Shown one piece after another: positions 48,474 through 59,800 of a stretch of DNA of 64,000 nucleotides (position 1 is the first letter of the stretch; every line of letters starts with the position of its first letter). The notes beneath the pieces were generated by a model. That model had not been told where the DNA came from and did not search any database. It saw nothing but the letters and a program-made list of their open reading frames with translations. This DNA is from Echiichthys vipera (lineage: Eukaryota; Chordata; Actinopteri; Perciformes; Trachinidae). Location: the NCBI GenBank assembly GCA_963691815.1, contig OY829667.1:6261571-6325570 (forward strand), given 5' to 3'. The translations under genes were made by a program, and so were the position numbers.

Positions 48474-51400
48474 ATGAAAATGGATATCCTCATTATCCTA
48501 ATCCTCAAAGGTAGGTCCTTATTTCATTTGCTGTAAATATCATTGAGCAGCAGTTGGTGTGAACTTTTCAAAAGCGTTGAAATACTTAAAAATGACAATA
48601 CAGAACAGAAAAAGTAACTTCCTGACTTGACTTGAAGAACTATACGCTCCATACTCTTTCCAACCACTCATCAGTTGAAATGTCTTCCTCTAGTTTGCAT
48701 AAATGTTTAATGTCCAAATGGAAACATAAATAAATCATATTGGTGCGTTGGACATTCACGCGGCAACAAACAATAGCAGGAAGCTCATACTAAGTGGTGT
48801 AAAAACAGTGATAAGCAGAATGTTTATTCTCTCTGTGAGACTCACACCAAGTATATTAAGTCTATTACAAAATGAACTCACACCCAAAGAGGTTTTAAGT
48901 CTGCTTTATATGTAAACCTCATCATATACTGCATTTACATCTTCTCTCTTCTGAAAAATGTCAACATTGTCAACAAATCTTTCAACTTACTATACTATGA
49001 GCTTTTTTATAACTTTGTATGACTTTTCCAACAAACTATACTTTGACTTTTTGACATGTAAGCTTTTTTCGACATGTTAGACGTTTAGTATGTCAAAAAG
49101 AAGTCAACGTATAGTATTTATGTACGTATAGTATGCCGAACAAAGGTCATAGTATAGTATTTCATAAAAAAATTCATTAAAAAGTATAATATGTATGATT
49201 TAAAATAATAAATTCAAAATATAGTAAGTCTAAAAAAGTCATAAATCTTGTATGTCGGTAAAAATGTCACAGTATCGTGTCATAAAGATTTTCCAAAAGT
49301 CATAGAATAGCATATCGGTAAAAAATGTAATTGAAATATTGGCGGAAGTAGCTCAGTCCATAGGTGACGTATGGCTGGGAACTGAAGGGTCGCTGGTTCA
49401 GGTCCCTGTGTGGACCATGTATGGAGCATGGACTGGAGGTGCGAGAGGTGCCAGTTCATCGCTTGGGCATTGCCGAGGTGCTGTTGAGCAAGGCACTGAA
49501 CCCCCAACTGCTCGGGGCGCTGGTCACTGGCAGCCCCCTCGCTCTAACATCTCTCCATTAGTTGCATTTATATAGGTCCTATTTTTGCATGTGTGTGTAT
49601 CCCGGGCCTGAGTGTGTGTGTAACATGTAAAAAATGAAAAAATAGAGTGAAAATTGAATTTCCCCATTGCGGGACAAATAAGGGGCTTCTTCTTCTTCTT
49701 CTTCAACTATAGTATTGATTGCCATTTGGTTCAGACATTCATGGTCTCCAGATGATGATTCGTTTGAAAGTGCTACCCATTGACCTTTCATCTGGAGACA
49801 TCTTTAGGTCAAAATTTCAGTTTATCCAACACTGAATGACCTTTAAAACTAAAAACATTCCTATCAGACTCTAGCTGTACTTTGTGTATCGTGCCTATTA
49901 GCAAATGTTAGCCTGCTAACACCCTAAATTAAGATGGTGGACACGGTGAACAGCAGTTTTGTTGCAAATTTAAAAAGATATGAACCAGATGGAGCTGAAA
50001 CTCCAGGTTAGTGCTAAAATGACATCTTTTATTGAACTGTCACCAAAGATCAGCTGTTTGTATAAAACCTGAGGTAATGTTGACGCTGAATGTTTTGTTA
50101 ATACAGCGGCACTAGTTGAATCCCTCAGGGAGGTCTCCGGGTATCTTGGCGATACCGTCACCTTGTCCTCAGGAGCCGACCCGTCATGGAATCTTTCTTC
50201 AATCGAGTGGTCAATATTCTCTAACAACACTTGGATCGCCACCTACCGCAGCGGGACGAAAAACCTCGAACGGGTCGATCGCTACAAACGCAGACTCAGT
50301 CTCAACACCACCTCAGGTAAGAGACAAATCTATCACATGTTAAGTGTAAAGTGCTAGTCATTTTATTTCCCATTTGACAGTCTTGTTTTTTATTCGTTAG
50401 GTGACTTGATGATCCATAATTTGACCGCAGACGACGGCATGGAATACTCTGTCGACCTCATCAACACAAAGAGACAGAACAGCGTGAAGAAGACGAAGCT
50501 CACAGTGAAACGTAAGTGCGAATGGAATTCAAGACTGACACAACTTTAAATTTTGTCAGTAATTATTTTCACACGTATTTTAAAGGTATTTAGCTTATTT
50601 CTGATTAAAGAGAAGAGCAGCCTTTAATAAAATTACTTTTTTTGTCCTCTTATCTTTAAATCTTTACTCCGTAAGATTTGAGATACCTTGTTTCTAGCGG
50701 CCTCTTTGGCTTTAAGATGTAACTGCAGGTGAGCCTGTTCTTTCAGAACCCTCCATCGTGTCACATTTGCATTTAATATGTGTGTTGACTATTCTTTATA
50801 TATTTTTTTATGTTTTGCTCTTTTGTGAACTTTATTGAAACACATTCACCTCTCTACTTCCTGTCCGTCTCCTATATGTTACCCTCTTGAATTCACACAC
50901 ACATGTTCCTATTACACTTCTGCCCTGAATTTCCAATTCCAAGTGAACGCAGCATAACCGCTTATGATGATCTCGGCCGGCAGACCAACCACAACAGCGT
51001 CACTAACAAGTGCTTTCATTAGTGGGTCATATGATCAACAACATTGTTTTAACTCACTCTTTGATAGATAGAAACTTAAACAGTTAAATAGCAGCCTGGT
51101 CTCACCAAAAGGCGTGTGAATGACACGCTATTTCTCTCAAGCCATCTCGCGTATAATTACAACGCATTTCATGATTTTTGCGTGTCATTTCACGCCATGT
51201 AGTCTCAATTGACTTGTATAGTGCAGAGATGGCGTTGTCATTTGACGCACAAATGTCATTTGACGCACAAATGTCATTGAGGGAAAACCCATGTGTTCGT
51301 ATTTGTCCGCGGAGAAATACAAAGTGGTGGAGCTTTCTGTCAGAGGGTTGTTTTTAAATCAATATTTCATGTGAAGGATGGCTGAAATAACGGGCGTGAA

Positions 51401-54114
51401 ATGCCCTAACCCTAACCCTAACCCCAACCCTAACCCTGGGGAACGACGGGCGTTAAATGACACGCGAAAAGCATAATATGCGTAGACATGCACGCTAAAA
51501 GTCATGCAAGTCATGAAAAGTGGCGTGCTATTTATACGCCCTCCCATGAGACCACGTAGTAAATAGATGGAAATCTTACAGGGTACATCTTTAATGCTTC
51601 TCTTACACAGATACTTGCGTATTGACTTTATCAGCAAGTTCATCAGGTCGCTCACAAATATTTTTCTACTTGTTTTGTTCGTCTCTCATGTCATATCTTC
51701 TGACGTCTAATCAACGGTTCCAATTTACACCCCCCTGCAGAACGCCTCAGCAAACCGACCATAAACGTAACCTGTGTATCTGCCAAAGGAGAACGTTGGT
51801 TGTGGTTGCGTTGCTCCTCAACGGACAAGGGTGTTGAATTGTCCTGGCAGAGTAAACCTCCCAGTGTCACTGTCTTCAACCTGACCTATCCTGATGGCAA
51901 CTCAGCAGATCTTTTAGCAGTTCTTAACACCACACAGAACCACGTCGAATTCACCTGCATCTCCAGCAGGAATATAGAGAAGACGTCAAGAGTTGTCACT
52001 CCAAAGTGTGACGGTAAGGTCACCATGGACTTAAACAACAACAACATGCTGCACTTCATGCCATTGTGGTTCTAAGCAACTTTCCTTTTTTATGTTTTCT
52101 TATAATTATGTTGTTGTCTCTTCCATATTGTTATAGATAACGAGCCTCAGCCTGAACCTCAGCCCAGAAAAAGATATACCATCCTTTTTTTCACGGGGGG
52201 CCTCCTGGGAGGTTCACTTACAGTACTTATGATATACTTTTTTGGAGGTAAGAGAAGAACATCATCCTTGTAGAAAAGTTCTTTAATAATAGCATGACTT
52301 CAACTATGTTAACACCAACAATCAATAGCATTAAAATAACGACAATACAGACAATAATATTGTAATTTAGGTTTATAGTCAACTGGTCATCTTCCAAAAG
52401 AACCAATTAGAGTAGAACCAATAAGGTTGTCGTGTTTTGCAAGTTACTTAAAGGTAATTTAAAACATATGAAAGATTTAAAACACATAAAAGGTAATTTT
52501 TAAAACATATAAAGATGGTTACAGTTACAGAAGTTTCAGTGCAGTTTACTGAAAAGCAGCGACAAACAGAAAAGTCTCCAGTCTTGATTTAAAGGAACTG
52601 AGAGTAGCAGGTTTTCTGGAAGTTTGTTCCTGATTTGTGGAGCATAAAAACTGAACGCTGCCTCTCCATGTTTAGTCCTGACTCTGGGGACACAGATCAG
52701 ACCTGTCCCATGTTTAGTCCTGACTCTGGGGACACAGATCAGAACTGTCCCATGTTTAGTCCTGACTCTGGGGACACAGATCAGACCTGTCCCATGTTTA
52801 GTCCTGACTCTGGGGACACAGATCAGACCTGTCCCATGTTTAGTCCTGACTCTGGGGACACAGATCAGACCTGTCCCATGTTTAGTCCTGACTCTGGGGA
52901 CACAGAGCAAACCTGTCCCATGTTTAGCCCTGACTCTGGGGACACAGAGTAGACCTGTCCCATGTTTAGTCCTGACTCTGGGGACACAGAGCAGACCTGT
53001 CCCATGTTTAGTCCTGACTCTGGGGACACAGATCAGACCTGTCCCATGTTTAGTCCTGACTCTGGGGACACAGATCAGACCTGTCCCATGTTTAGTCCTG
53101 ACTCTGAGGTCACGGAGCAGACCTGAACCAGACGATCTGAGAGATCAGGATGGTTCGTAGCTCAGCAGAAGATCTGAAATGTATTTTGCTCCTAAACCAT
53201 TCACTGCTTTGTAAACCAACAGACAGGAAGTCAGTGTAAAGATCTGAGGACTGGAGTGATGTGATCGACCTTTTTGGTCTTAGTGAGGACTCGAGCAGCA
53301 GCGACCGGGGAGCTCCAAATAACTATTAACCTTGTTGCTTATCAAAGATATATCAAAGCTGTGGACCTATTTCAAAGTTTGGGATTAGAGATTGATAAAT
53401 GTTGGGCATAGCACATTTTTCAATGTGGGGGTGCTATCAAAAATGGGGGGTTATAAACAATTACAAATATTGGGGGCACTTTAACAAAGTAAGGATCTGG
53501 GGGGGGGCTTAAGCACATTTTTGGCAATTCTGCATAGGCTCCCCAAAAAGGCCTTGGGACCACCCAGCTCTATTGTAAGATAAAATATCAAGGATTCAGG
53601 TGCATGCATGACATACTCGATGTGATATGACTCATTTCTCAGAATGGTGAGGTGAGATAAAAAGGTGTCACCGTGTTGTGGTTGCTTTCCGTGCAACACT
53701 TTCTTTTGTCAGCCATAGTTACAGCCCCTTCTCTTTCCACTCTCAAGTCCAACCCACACATCACACAAAGATACAACACACTTATGTCCTCATTTTATCA
53801 TTCCCTCAAATTTATAAGTAATTATAGCTCATAATGTTGATTTGACACCATATTGAGAACATATTCAACATTAGGCTACAACAAGAATAGTCCACTTGTA
53901 CATTTAAAGCATTAAATACCACATGTTGACATTGTGTGTTTTTTTAAACTACAGAACGCATCAAAGCTGCATGGGTACACCTCAAAGGTACAATGTCAAT
54001 CACGGTAGGTAGCCATGTTCTGGTTGAAATGGTCGACATTACACAAATTAATCTGTATTCTCCTTTTATTTTCCAGGAAAACTATTTCAATCAAAAGATG
54101 ATAATATAATCTAA
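48474..54114 (+). CDS. CD2/SLAM-family Ig receptor, short tail (CD48/CD2-like)
   Basis: Exons 48474-48510, 50107-50316, 50401-50511, 51741-52013, 52137-52247, 53955-53987 and 54077-54114 join in frame to 270 aa. All introns are phase 1, the rule for this family. A short hydrophobic leader (MKMDILIILILKAALVES) precedes a V-type domain (exons 2-3) that lacks the usual cysteine pair: GYLGDTVTLSSG is where a Cys is expected and DDGMEYSV stands where the second would be. CD2-family first domains typically show this. A C2 domain (exon 4: VTCVS, LRCSS, FTC, PKC) follows, then an EPQPEPQPRKR stalk, a membrane helix (about 224-247) and a 23-residue tail without any tyrosine. The gene lies directly downstream of vangl2. 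It probably binds a SLAM partner in trans. The orthologue among CD2, CD48 and SLAMF is unclear. Confidence 0.8.
48950..49335. repeat. AT-rich TAGTATGTC-type degenerate repeat
   Basis: Variants of CATAGTATAGTATTTCATAA, AAAAGTCATA and TATGTCGGTAAAAATGTCA are repeated on a scale of 20-40 bp. A shorter piece lies at 58990-59055. Both are followed at once by a SINE. Confidence 0.7.
49341..49704 (+). mobile_element. tRNA-derived SINE, family A, copy 3
   Basis: Begins GGCGGAAGTAGCTCAGTCCA and ends in TTCTTCTTCTTCTTC at about 49704. It lies in intron 1 of the short-tailed SLAM-like gene. B-box-like GGTTCAGGTCC is at about 49397. Confidence 0.85.
51092..51559. mobile_element. MITE carrying an internal telomere-like tract
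   Basis: The left end CAGCCTGGTCTCACC and the right end TGAGACCACGTAG are imperfect inverted repeats (GGTCTCA core). The 7-bp direct repeat TAAATAG flanks both sides (51085-51091 and 51560-51566). Inside, at about 51403-51438, sits a tract of CCCTAA units with one CCCCAA variant. It has no ORF of its own and lies in intron 3 of the short-tailed SLAM-like gene. Confidence 0.75.
52540..53310. mobile_element. dispersed repeat with an expanded 42-bp array
   Basis: The flanks (AAAGTCTCCAGTCTTGATTT, CGTAGCTCAGCAGAAGATCT, CCTTTTTGGTCTTAGTGAGG) belong to a fish transposable-element sequence that normally carries a single 42-bp segment. Here that segment is repeated 11 times (52668-53129). It lies in intron 5 of the short-tailed SLAM-like gene. 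Confidence 0.6.
52668..53129. repeat. 42-bp tandem repeat, 11 copies
   Basis: The unit is ATGTTTAGTCCTGACTCTGG followed by GGACACAGATCAGACCTGTCCC. Because 42 is 14 codons, it leaves open frames on both strands (FSPDSGDTDQTCP on plus, CVPRVRTKHGTGLI on minus). These are not genes. Confidence 0.95.
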
Positions 54115-54306
54115 TGGTAAGTTTCTGTTTCTATTCTGATTGGTCCAAGGTTTGTCGCAAAGCGTGGTAACACACTGTCGAGGTGTGTGTAATGACTATG
54201 TTTCTCTCTCTCTTTCCTACAATAGTAATAAAATGACTACACAACAATATCAACGATGTGTGAAGATGTCTGCAGCATGTATGTATGTATATAAGGATTG
54301 TACTGT

Positions 54307-54312
54307 GTAAAT
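54307..54312 (+). terminator. candidate poly(A) signal for the short-tailed SLAM-like gene
   Basis: AATAAA lies about 195 nt after the stop codon within GTAAATAAAAAAAGG; a second AATAAA is near 54371. Confidence 0.45.
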
Positions 54313-54539
54313 AAAAAAAGGACAGTATTAGAAAAACTGCATGGTGCATTTTTATTTATGAAAAACTTCAATAAATGAATGTTTGCATTTTGAAAGAATC
54401 TTGATGCGCTCTAATGAACCCCTGTACAATCTAATGTGACCCCCAGAGAAGCAACACAGACGCCCCAAAAGATTCACAATGATTGTGATTACATTACATC
54501 GTACAGGTGTTACGTTTTTGTAGTATAAACCGTGTAACG

Positions 54540-55040
54540 GGTTTGGTTAGGACCCAATAGCAGCACAAATACAGGCAGGTATCGTTGGTAACAAACTTTA
54601 TTGGCTTTGGTGCAGGGAATAATCAGAGTCACGGCGCTGCAGCCTGCAGGTAGCCACAGAGGAGACTGGAGTTACACTCTCTCTGAAGAGCTGAACCAGG
54701 TAACCACCAGTCAGCCACAGGAGCCGACAGGCAGAATCCAGAAGGGGACAGGCGAGGATCGTGGTCAGGGACGGAAGGCTGAGGTGGTTTCCAGGAGATC
54801 GGTCAGGCAGGATAGTCAGAGGCAGGCTGGGTCGAAACCGGGAGATCAGGCAGAGTAACGCTGGAGAGTCTGGTGCAAGCATCGAGAACAATCTGGCATG
54901 AGTGAGTGTGGAGTTGGGGCTTAAATACAGCCAGAGCAGAGAGCACAGGTGAGTGGAGTTGGCTTGATGAGAGGGGTGTGTCTGATTGGCAGATTGAAGC
55001 AGGTGCAGATTGTGAGGCAGAGATGAACTTTGACAAACCG
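54540..55040. mobile_element. dispersed repeat between the two SLAM-like genes
   Basis: GGACCCAATAGCAGCACAAA, CAGGCAGGTATCGTTGG and TAACAAACTTTATTGG followed by purine-rich GACAGGCGAGGATCGTGG blocks form a common fish repeat. The class is not certain. Confidence 0.4.
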
Positions 55041-55295
55041 CATTTTATGCATCAGTGATGCAAAACCACCTTATCTTGTTCCTCTGGTTCTTATGTCTTG
55101 TCTGTCATATTGTTTTCTATTTAATTACCTTGTCACATGAACTTCTTATACTCTCTTTAAAAACTTTTTTTAACTTTGTATATTGTGTTTTTTTGTCTCA
55201 GTGCTTGTTTGAACTATCGTCAAATGCACCATTTTGCCTGAAGCCTTGCTAATGCATTTATCCATTAGAGTAACGTTGTGACTGTTACACTAGTT

Positions 55296-55771
55296 CAGGG
55301 GTCTGCTACCTTTACTATCAAAAGAGCCATTTTGCCGCCTCTTCCACCAGATAAAATTTGTCTGGAGCCGCAAAACATATTTGATGTCACAGCTAATAAA
55401 GGTATATACATAGTTACTGTTGACATTTTATTCCTATTGTTACCCGTCCTAAAATTGTGGTTGTTTGCTAATTTCTCACCACATGTGAAAGCAAATTAAT
55501 GTCCATGAAACATGATTTTCCTCGCAATTTTTTTTTTGGGGCGGGGGGGTTAATCCACCAGCAGTGCCGGTCACCAACTCAAGATTAGCCACCTGCAGGG
55601 AAAGGCGCTGGGCTGTAGACCGAGGATGTGACGTATTTTCACGTAATATTATTTTTCCCTTGTCCACTGTGCAAAAAAACACGTTATTTACACATTGTTT
55701 ATATAATTTTTGAGCAAAGCTACAGGGAGCCACTGAAAAGGGGCTGAAGAGCTGCGGGTTGCAGACCCCTG
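55296..55771. mobile_element. hAT-type MITE with perfect 8-bp target duplication
   Basis: The ends are CAGGGGTCTGCTACC (55296) and GGGTTGCAGACCCCTG (to 55771), giving near-perfect terminal inverted repeats. CACTAGTT flanks both sides exactly (55288-55295 and 55772-55779). The 476-bp element has no transposase frame. Confidence 0.9.
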
Positions 55772-55862
55772 CACTAGTTAAATGTATTGAAGGAATATTA
55801 ATTGCGTTAAGCAAATGTTGATTTTTAAAATGGCACTGCAACAACTATGTATTTAAATTTTA

Positions 55863-56358
55863 AAAGGAGACCGGGCATTCTCTGTTGTTGGCCCAAACCT
55901 GTGGAACCCCCTTCCACTCCGTATTAAGTCCTCTACCACCCTCGCCAGCTTTAAGTCTAATTTAAAGACATATCTTTTCACTCTTGCCTTTAACAACCCT
56001 TAACACCCTCCCTTATTCCCCACTGCCTTTTTTATTATTTTTATTTTTATTTATTTTTATATATTTTATTTCACTTCGTCTATTGCTTTTAACCTTCTTC
56101 TTACTTCTTTACTTCCTTTATTTTCTTGCTTGATTCTATTTCACCTGTTTTTATTCTAAGCTGATTGCTGATCTTAATATTGTTTTCTTTTTACTTATTT
56201 TATGCTTTGTTTTGTTAAGACCTGTGTATTCTTGGGCTCCTTTTATCTACTGTCCTGCCCAAACCTGATTTCTTCTAATGTAAAGCGCTTTGGGTCAACT
56301 CCTGTTGTATTTAAATATATAAATAATAAATAAAAGTGACTTGACTTGACTTGACTTA
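55863..56358 (+). mobile_element. L2/CR1-clade LINE 3' end
   Basis: The frame GDRAFSVVGPNLWNPLPLRI continues as KSSTTLASFKSNLKTYLF and stops at a TAA near 56001, the typical C terminus of CR1/L2-clade ORF2 in fish. Its 3' UTR has GTAAAGCGCTTTGGGT and ends in TTGACT repeats (56341-56358), an L2-type tail. The 5' part of the element is missing. Confidence 0.8.
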
Positions 56359-56845
56359 CAATACTCCACGTAAAAAAACAATAATATTTGGATAAAAGCC
56401 TATGTTCATGTATAGCAGTTTCACATAAATAACCCAAAAATTAAAAGAAAATATTGGATAAAACAACACGCTTGCAAAACATGATTACAAAATGACACAG
56501 TGACACTAATGATAGTAAATATAAATTTAATATGATCCCCTTTGCACAGGCCGGGATGCCATGTAGGCAGGAAGGACATGCACACAAGATTTACATAGTA
56601 CAGTGCAAATAAAAATATAATCTCTATTTACAGAATTTACAACACTGTGAATAAAATTCCAGCTCAAAAATATAATGGAAGTTATTCATTTTCTAATATG
56701 CTAAAGGGAAGGTGCGATTGTCTCTCGAGGCCAAAGATAGAAAATGTACCTTTTCCCGTATGTTTCTCTGGGCAAAGCATTTTGGTCTACTTTGACTTTC
56801 TACTCAAAGGAAATTGAAGCTGCACACCGCGCTGAATTTGACCTT

Positions 56846-59800
56846 CTAGGAGATGTCTTGGTAGGGCGACACTGAGGCATTCCTCATGCGACTAAACTGG
56901 ATCTTGTCGTACACAGTCTGGGGCTGGATGTGTGACAAAGAGTAAAAAAAAAGAGAGTTACATGTGGATACAAGACTCATTTACAAAAAACACAGCACTT
57001 AGTAATAAGGGAACAAATCATACACTGAAGTAATGCTTAACTGCAGGACCACATCACTTTAAACTGGAATCCAGCTTATTTGGTTGCTTATTGGAGCGGC
57101 AGTAGCTCAGTCCATAGGTGACTCAGATGGGAACCGGAGGGTCGCCTGTTCGAGTCCCTGTGTGGACCATGAATGGAGCATGGACTGGTGGCTGGAAAGG
57201 TGCCAGTTCATCTCCTGGGCACTGCCGGCCCACTGGCAGCCCCCTCGCTCTAACATCTCTCCATTAATTGCATGTATATAGGTCCTGTTAGTGTATTTCA
57301 GGCCTGTGTGTGTGTGTACTTCGGGCCTGTGTGTGTGTGTGTGTAACATGAATAATAATAGAGTGAGAAAACCAAATTTCCCGCTGCAGGATTAATAAAG
57401 TAATTCTTCTTCTTCTTCTTATATCGGTTCACATATGAAGCAACTGTGAATGAACATTTCTTAATTGATGATCTGTGAGGAGCGAACCGATCACATAGTC
57501 TTAGTGACTTAATCATGTGTGAATGGTGAGCAAACGTAATTCCTGAAACATCCCACATTAAGTCATGCATTAAATCCACATGCATCTTGAATTTGTTCAG
57601 CATTACTAAAGTATATACGTTGTAGCCTCAAAAGCAATACATCATTTGCTGCTGAACCCTTCTTTGGTATGACCGGTAGTCTATGGAGATATAGATTCAG
57701 GGAACATAGCTGTCACTGACACACTCAGAAGCTAACATTATGGAAATTTAGTGTGAAGCCGACAGTAAAAGTAACAAATATTTCTGTGGTCCTATAATCT
57801 TTGTGATGCCGTGACCCGATTCTGTCCGTCTGTCGTCTTCACAGCCAAACAATGGAGACCGAGGGAGTCCACCAATATTACGAACGCGCTGCTAAATCTG
57901 GACGAAAGGCCTGGCCACTTGCAGTCAAAGGCCCTCTCACATAAGAAATGTTGTTAAGTTGCGCCCTAAATTCCAGGTTATTTCCCAAAGAAAACAATGT
58001 TCACATGCGAGGAAACTTTTCCACTCTTAAGTGAGACTTGCACACTTGAGGTGAATAAACACACAATGGAAATTCATTAATTAAAATGTTAGCAAAGGTT
58101 AGGAAACTTTGAGTCAGACTTAGTGACTCTCTGCTACTTGTGCTACTGGTACACTACATATGAGCATTAACTGTTATCATGTAGTCGCCATTTGGGGCCA
58201 CAGATGGCGCTATTTGACAAACATTACACAGCATAGCTTTAAAGGTGAATTTCTTTTTCAACATTGTCCCATGTATTTCTGTGTAGGTGACTAATAGCAA
58301 CACCTTCTTTAAAAATGGTCCAGTATTGAACATGATCTTAAATTCCCCTCTCGTAAATGTGAAATATTCTAATCTTTGAGTTTCTTTTTTCCAATTCTGA
58401 CCCAGATTCATCAAATATAATGTTCATCGTCAAATGTTAGCATCAAATCATAAAAATGTGTCATATATTTAATATAAGGGAGGGAAGAGTACACTGTATA
58501 TTACGTTTAAATGTTATATTGTAATATATTGTGTAATGCAAGAATGAAAAGTTAAAGGTTTTGCTCTTACCCCGGGTGTCACTGTGTCGACTTTGTTTTC
58601 AATGGTTTCATACAGTGTGCATGGCTTCATGGTAGATGGAGACCCCTGCAAGGTTATAGGAGAGGAAATTAGCAGTGTTTTGCATTAGTACTATTTAACC
58701 TTTTTATTAAAAAAGTAACGTTTTCATGTGCTGGATATACTCTAGGGCTAGGGCTGATAGAGCCTGGGTAGAGCGTGAAGGAGGGAGGACATGACGTGGA
58801 TCACAGCGCACCAACAGAGCCTGTTCTTTGGTCATCAACAAATGACTTTCTTGCTGTTCTTTTAATTTGTCTGACAATTTTGGTGTCGACCCTTACTACT
58901 AGAAGTTCATGAGTCTCTTCAATTAGACCTTTTTGGGTTCAATTGGTCTTTGTGTAAATCAGCCTTCTTCTTCATGGACGGAGGTTATCAGTCATAAGAT
59001 AGCATGTCATAGTATAAGTATGTCAAAAAAAAGTATAAATAAGTCAAAATATACAGCGAGAGGGTTCTAGGTTCGAACCCCGTCTGGGCCCTTCTGTGTG
59101 GAGTTTGCATGTTCTCCCTGTGTCTGCGTGGGTTTTCTCCGGGTTCTCCGGTTTCCTCCCACAGTCCAAAGACGTGCAGGTGTTCGGTTCATTGATGACT
59201 CTAAATTTGCCCGTAGGTGTGAATGGTTGTCTGTCTCTGTTCGTCTCTATGTGCCCTGTGATAGACTGGGGTCCTGTCCAGGGTGTACCTCGCCTCACGC
59301 CTGATGTCAGCTGGGATCGACTCCAGCCCCCCGCGACCCCAATAGGGACAAGTAGTTGAAGATGAATGAATGAATGAATAATATGTCCAAAACATGTTTA
59401 AAACGTACACACGCACTGTTAGATCATTTGAAAGGGGCTTCAATAACATATTAGTGCCCAACACTGGAAATGAGAGGCGGTAAAGTGTGGCAAACAGATG
59501 CAGATGATTTGTGCACAGTGAATACGTGAGCATACTTACAGCTGCTATCGTAACTTCAGAGATATCAGCGTACAAGGTGAGGTCATTGGGGTCAATACCT
59601 GGGGGTAGATTTGAATGAAGAACCAAAGCAAAAGAAAAAATGGTGCTACATCAATAAATAAAAAGCCACTGCTATTCAATGATGCGTTTCTTACCTTCCT
59701 GTCTTTTTTTGCTGTGACAGACCCAAACCACTACACCAGTTATTACGATGATCAACAGACAGCCTCCACCTGCCGCGCTCAGGAGAACGATAAAGTTTGG

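Noticed and set aside
49341..49420. A tRNA gene suggested by A- and B-box-like motifs
   Set aside because: The stems do not pair into a cloverleaf and the sequence continues into a SINE body with TTC tail repeats. The same holds for 57094 and 37030.
51403..51438. A chromosome end or fusion point suggested by CCCTAA repeats
   Set aside because: The tract is short, has a variant unit, and lies inside a bounded mobile element with flanking direct repeats.
52536..52952. Repeat-protein ORFs on both strands
   Set aside because: They are due to the 42-bp tandem repeat and are not supported by splice sites that would join them to the host gene.
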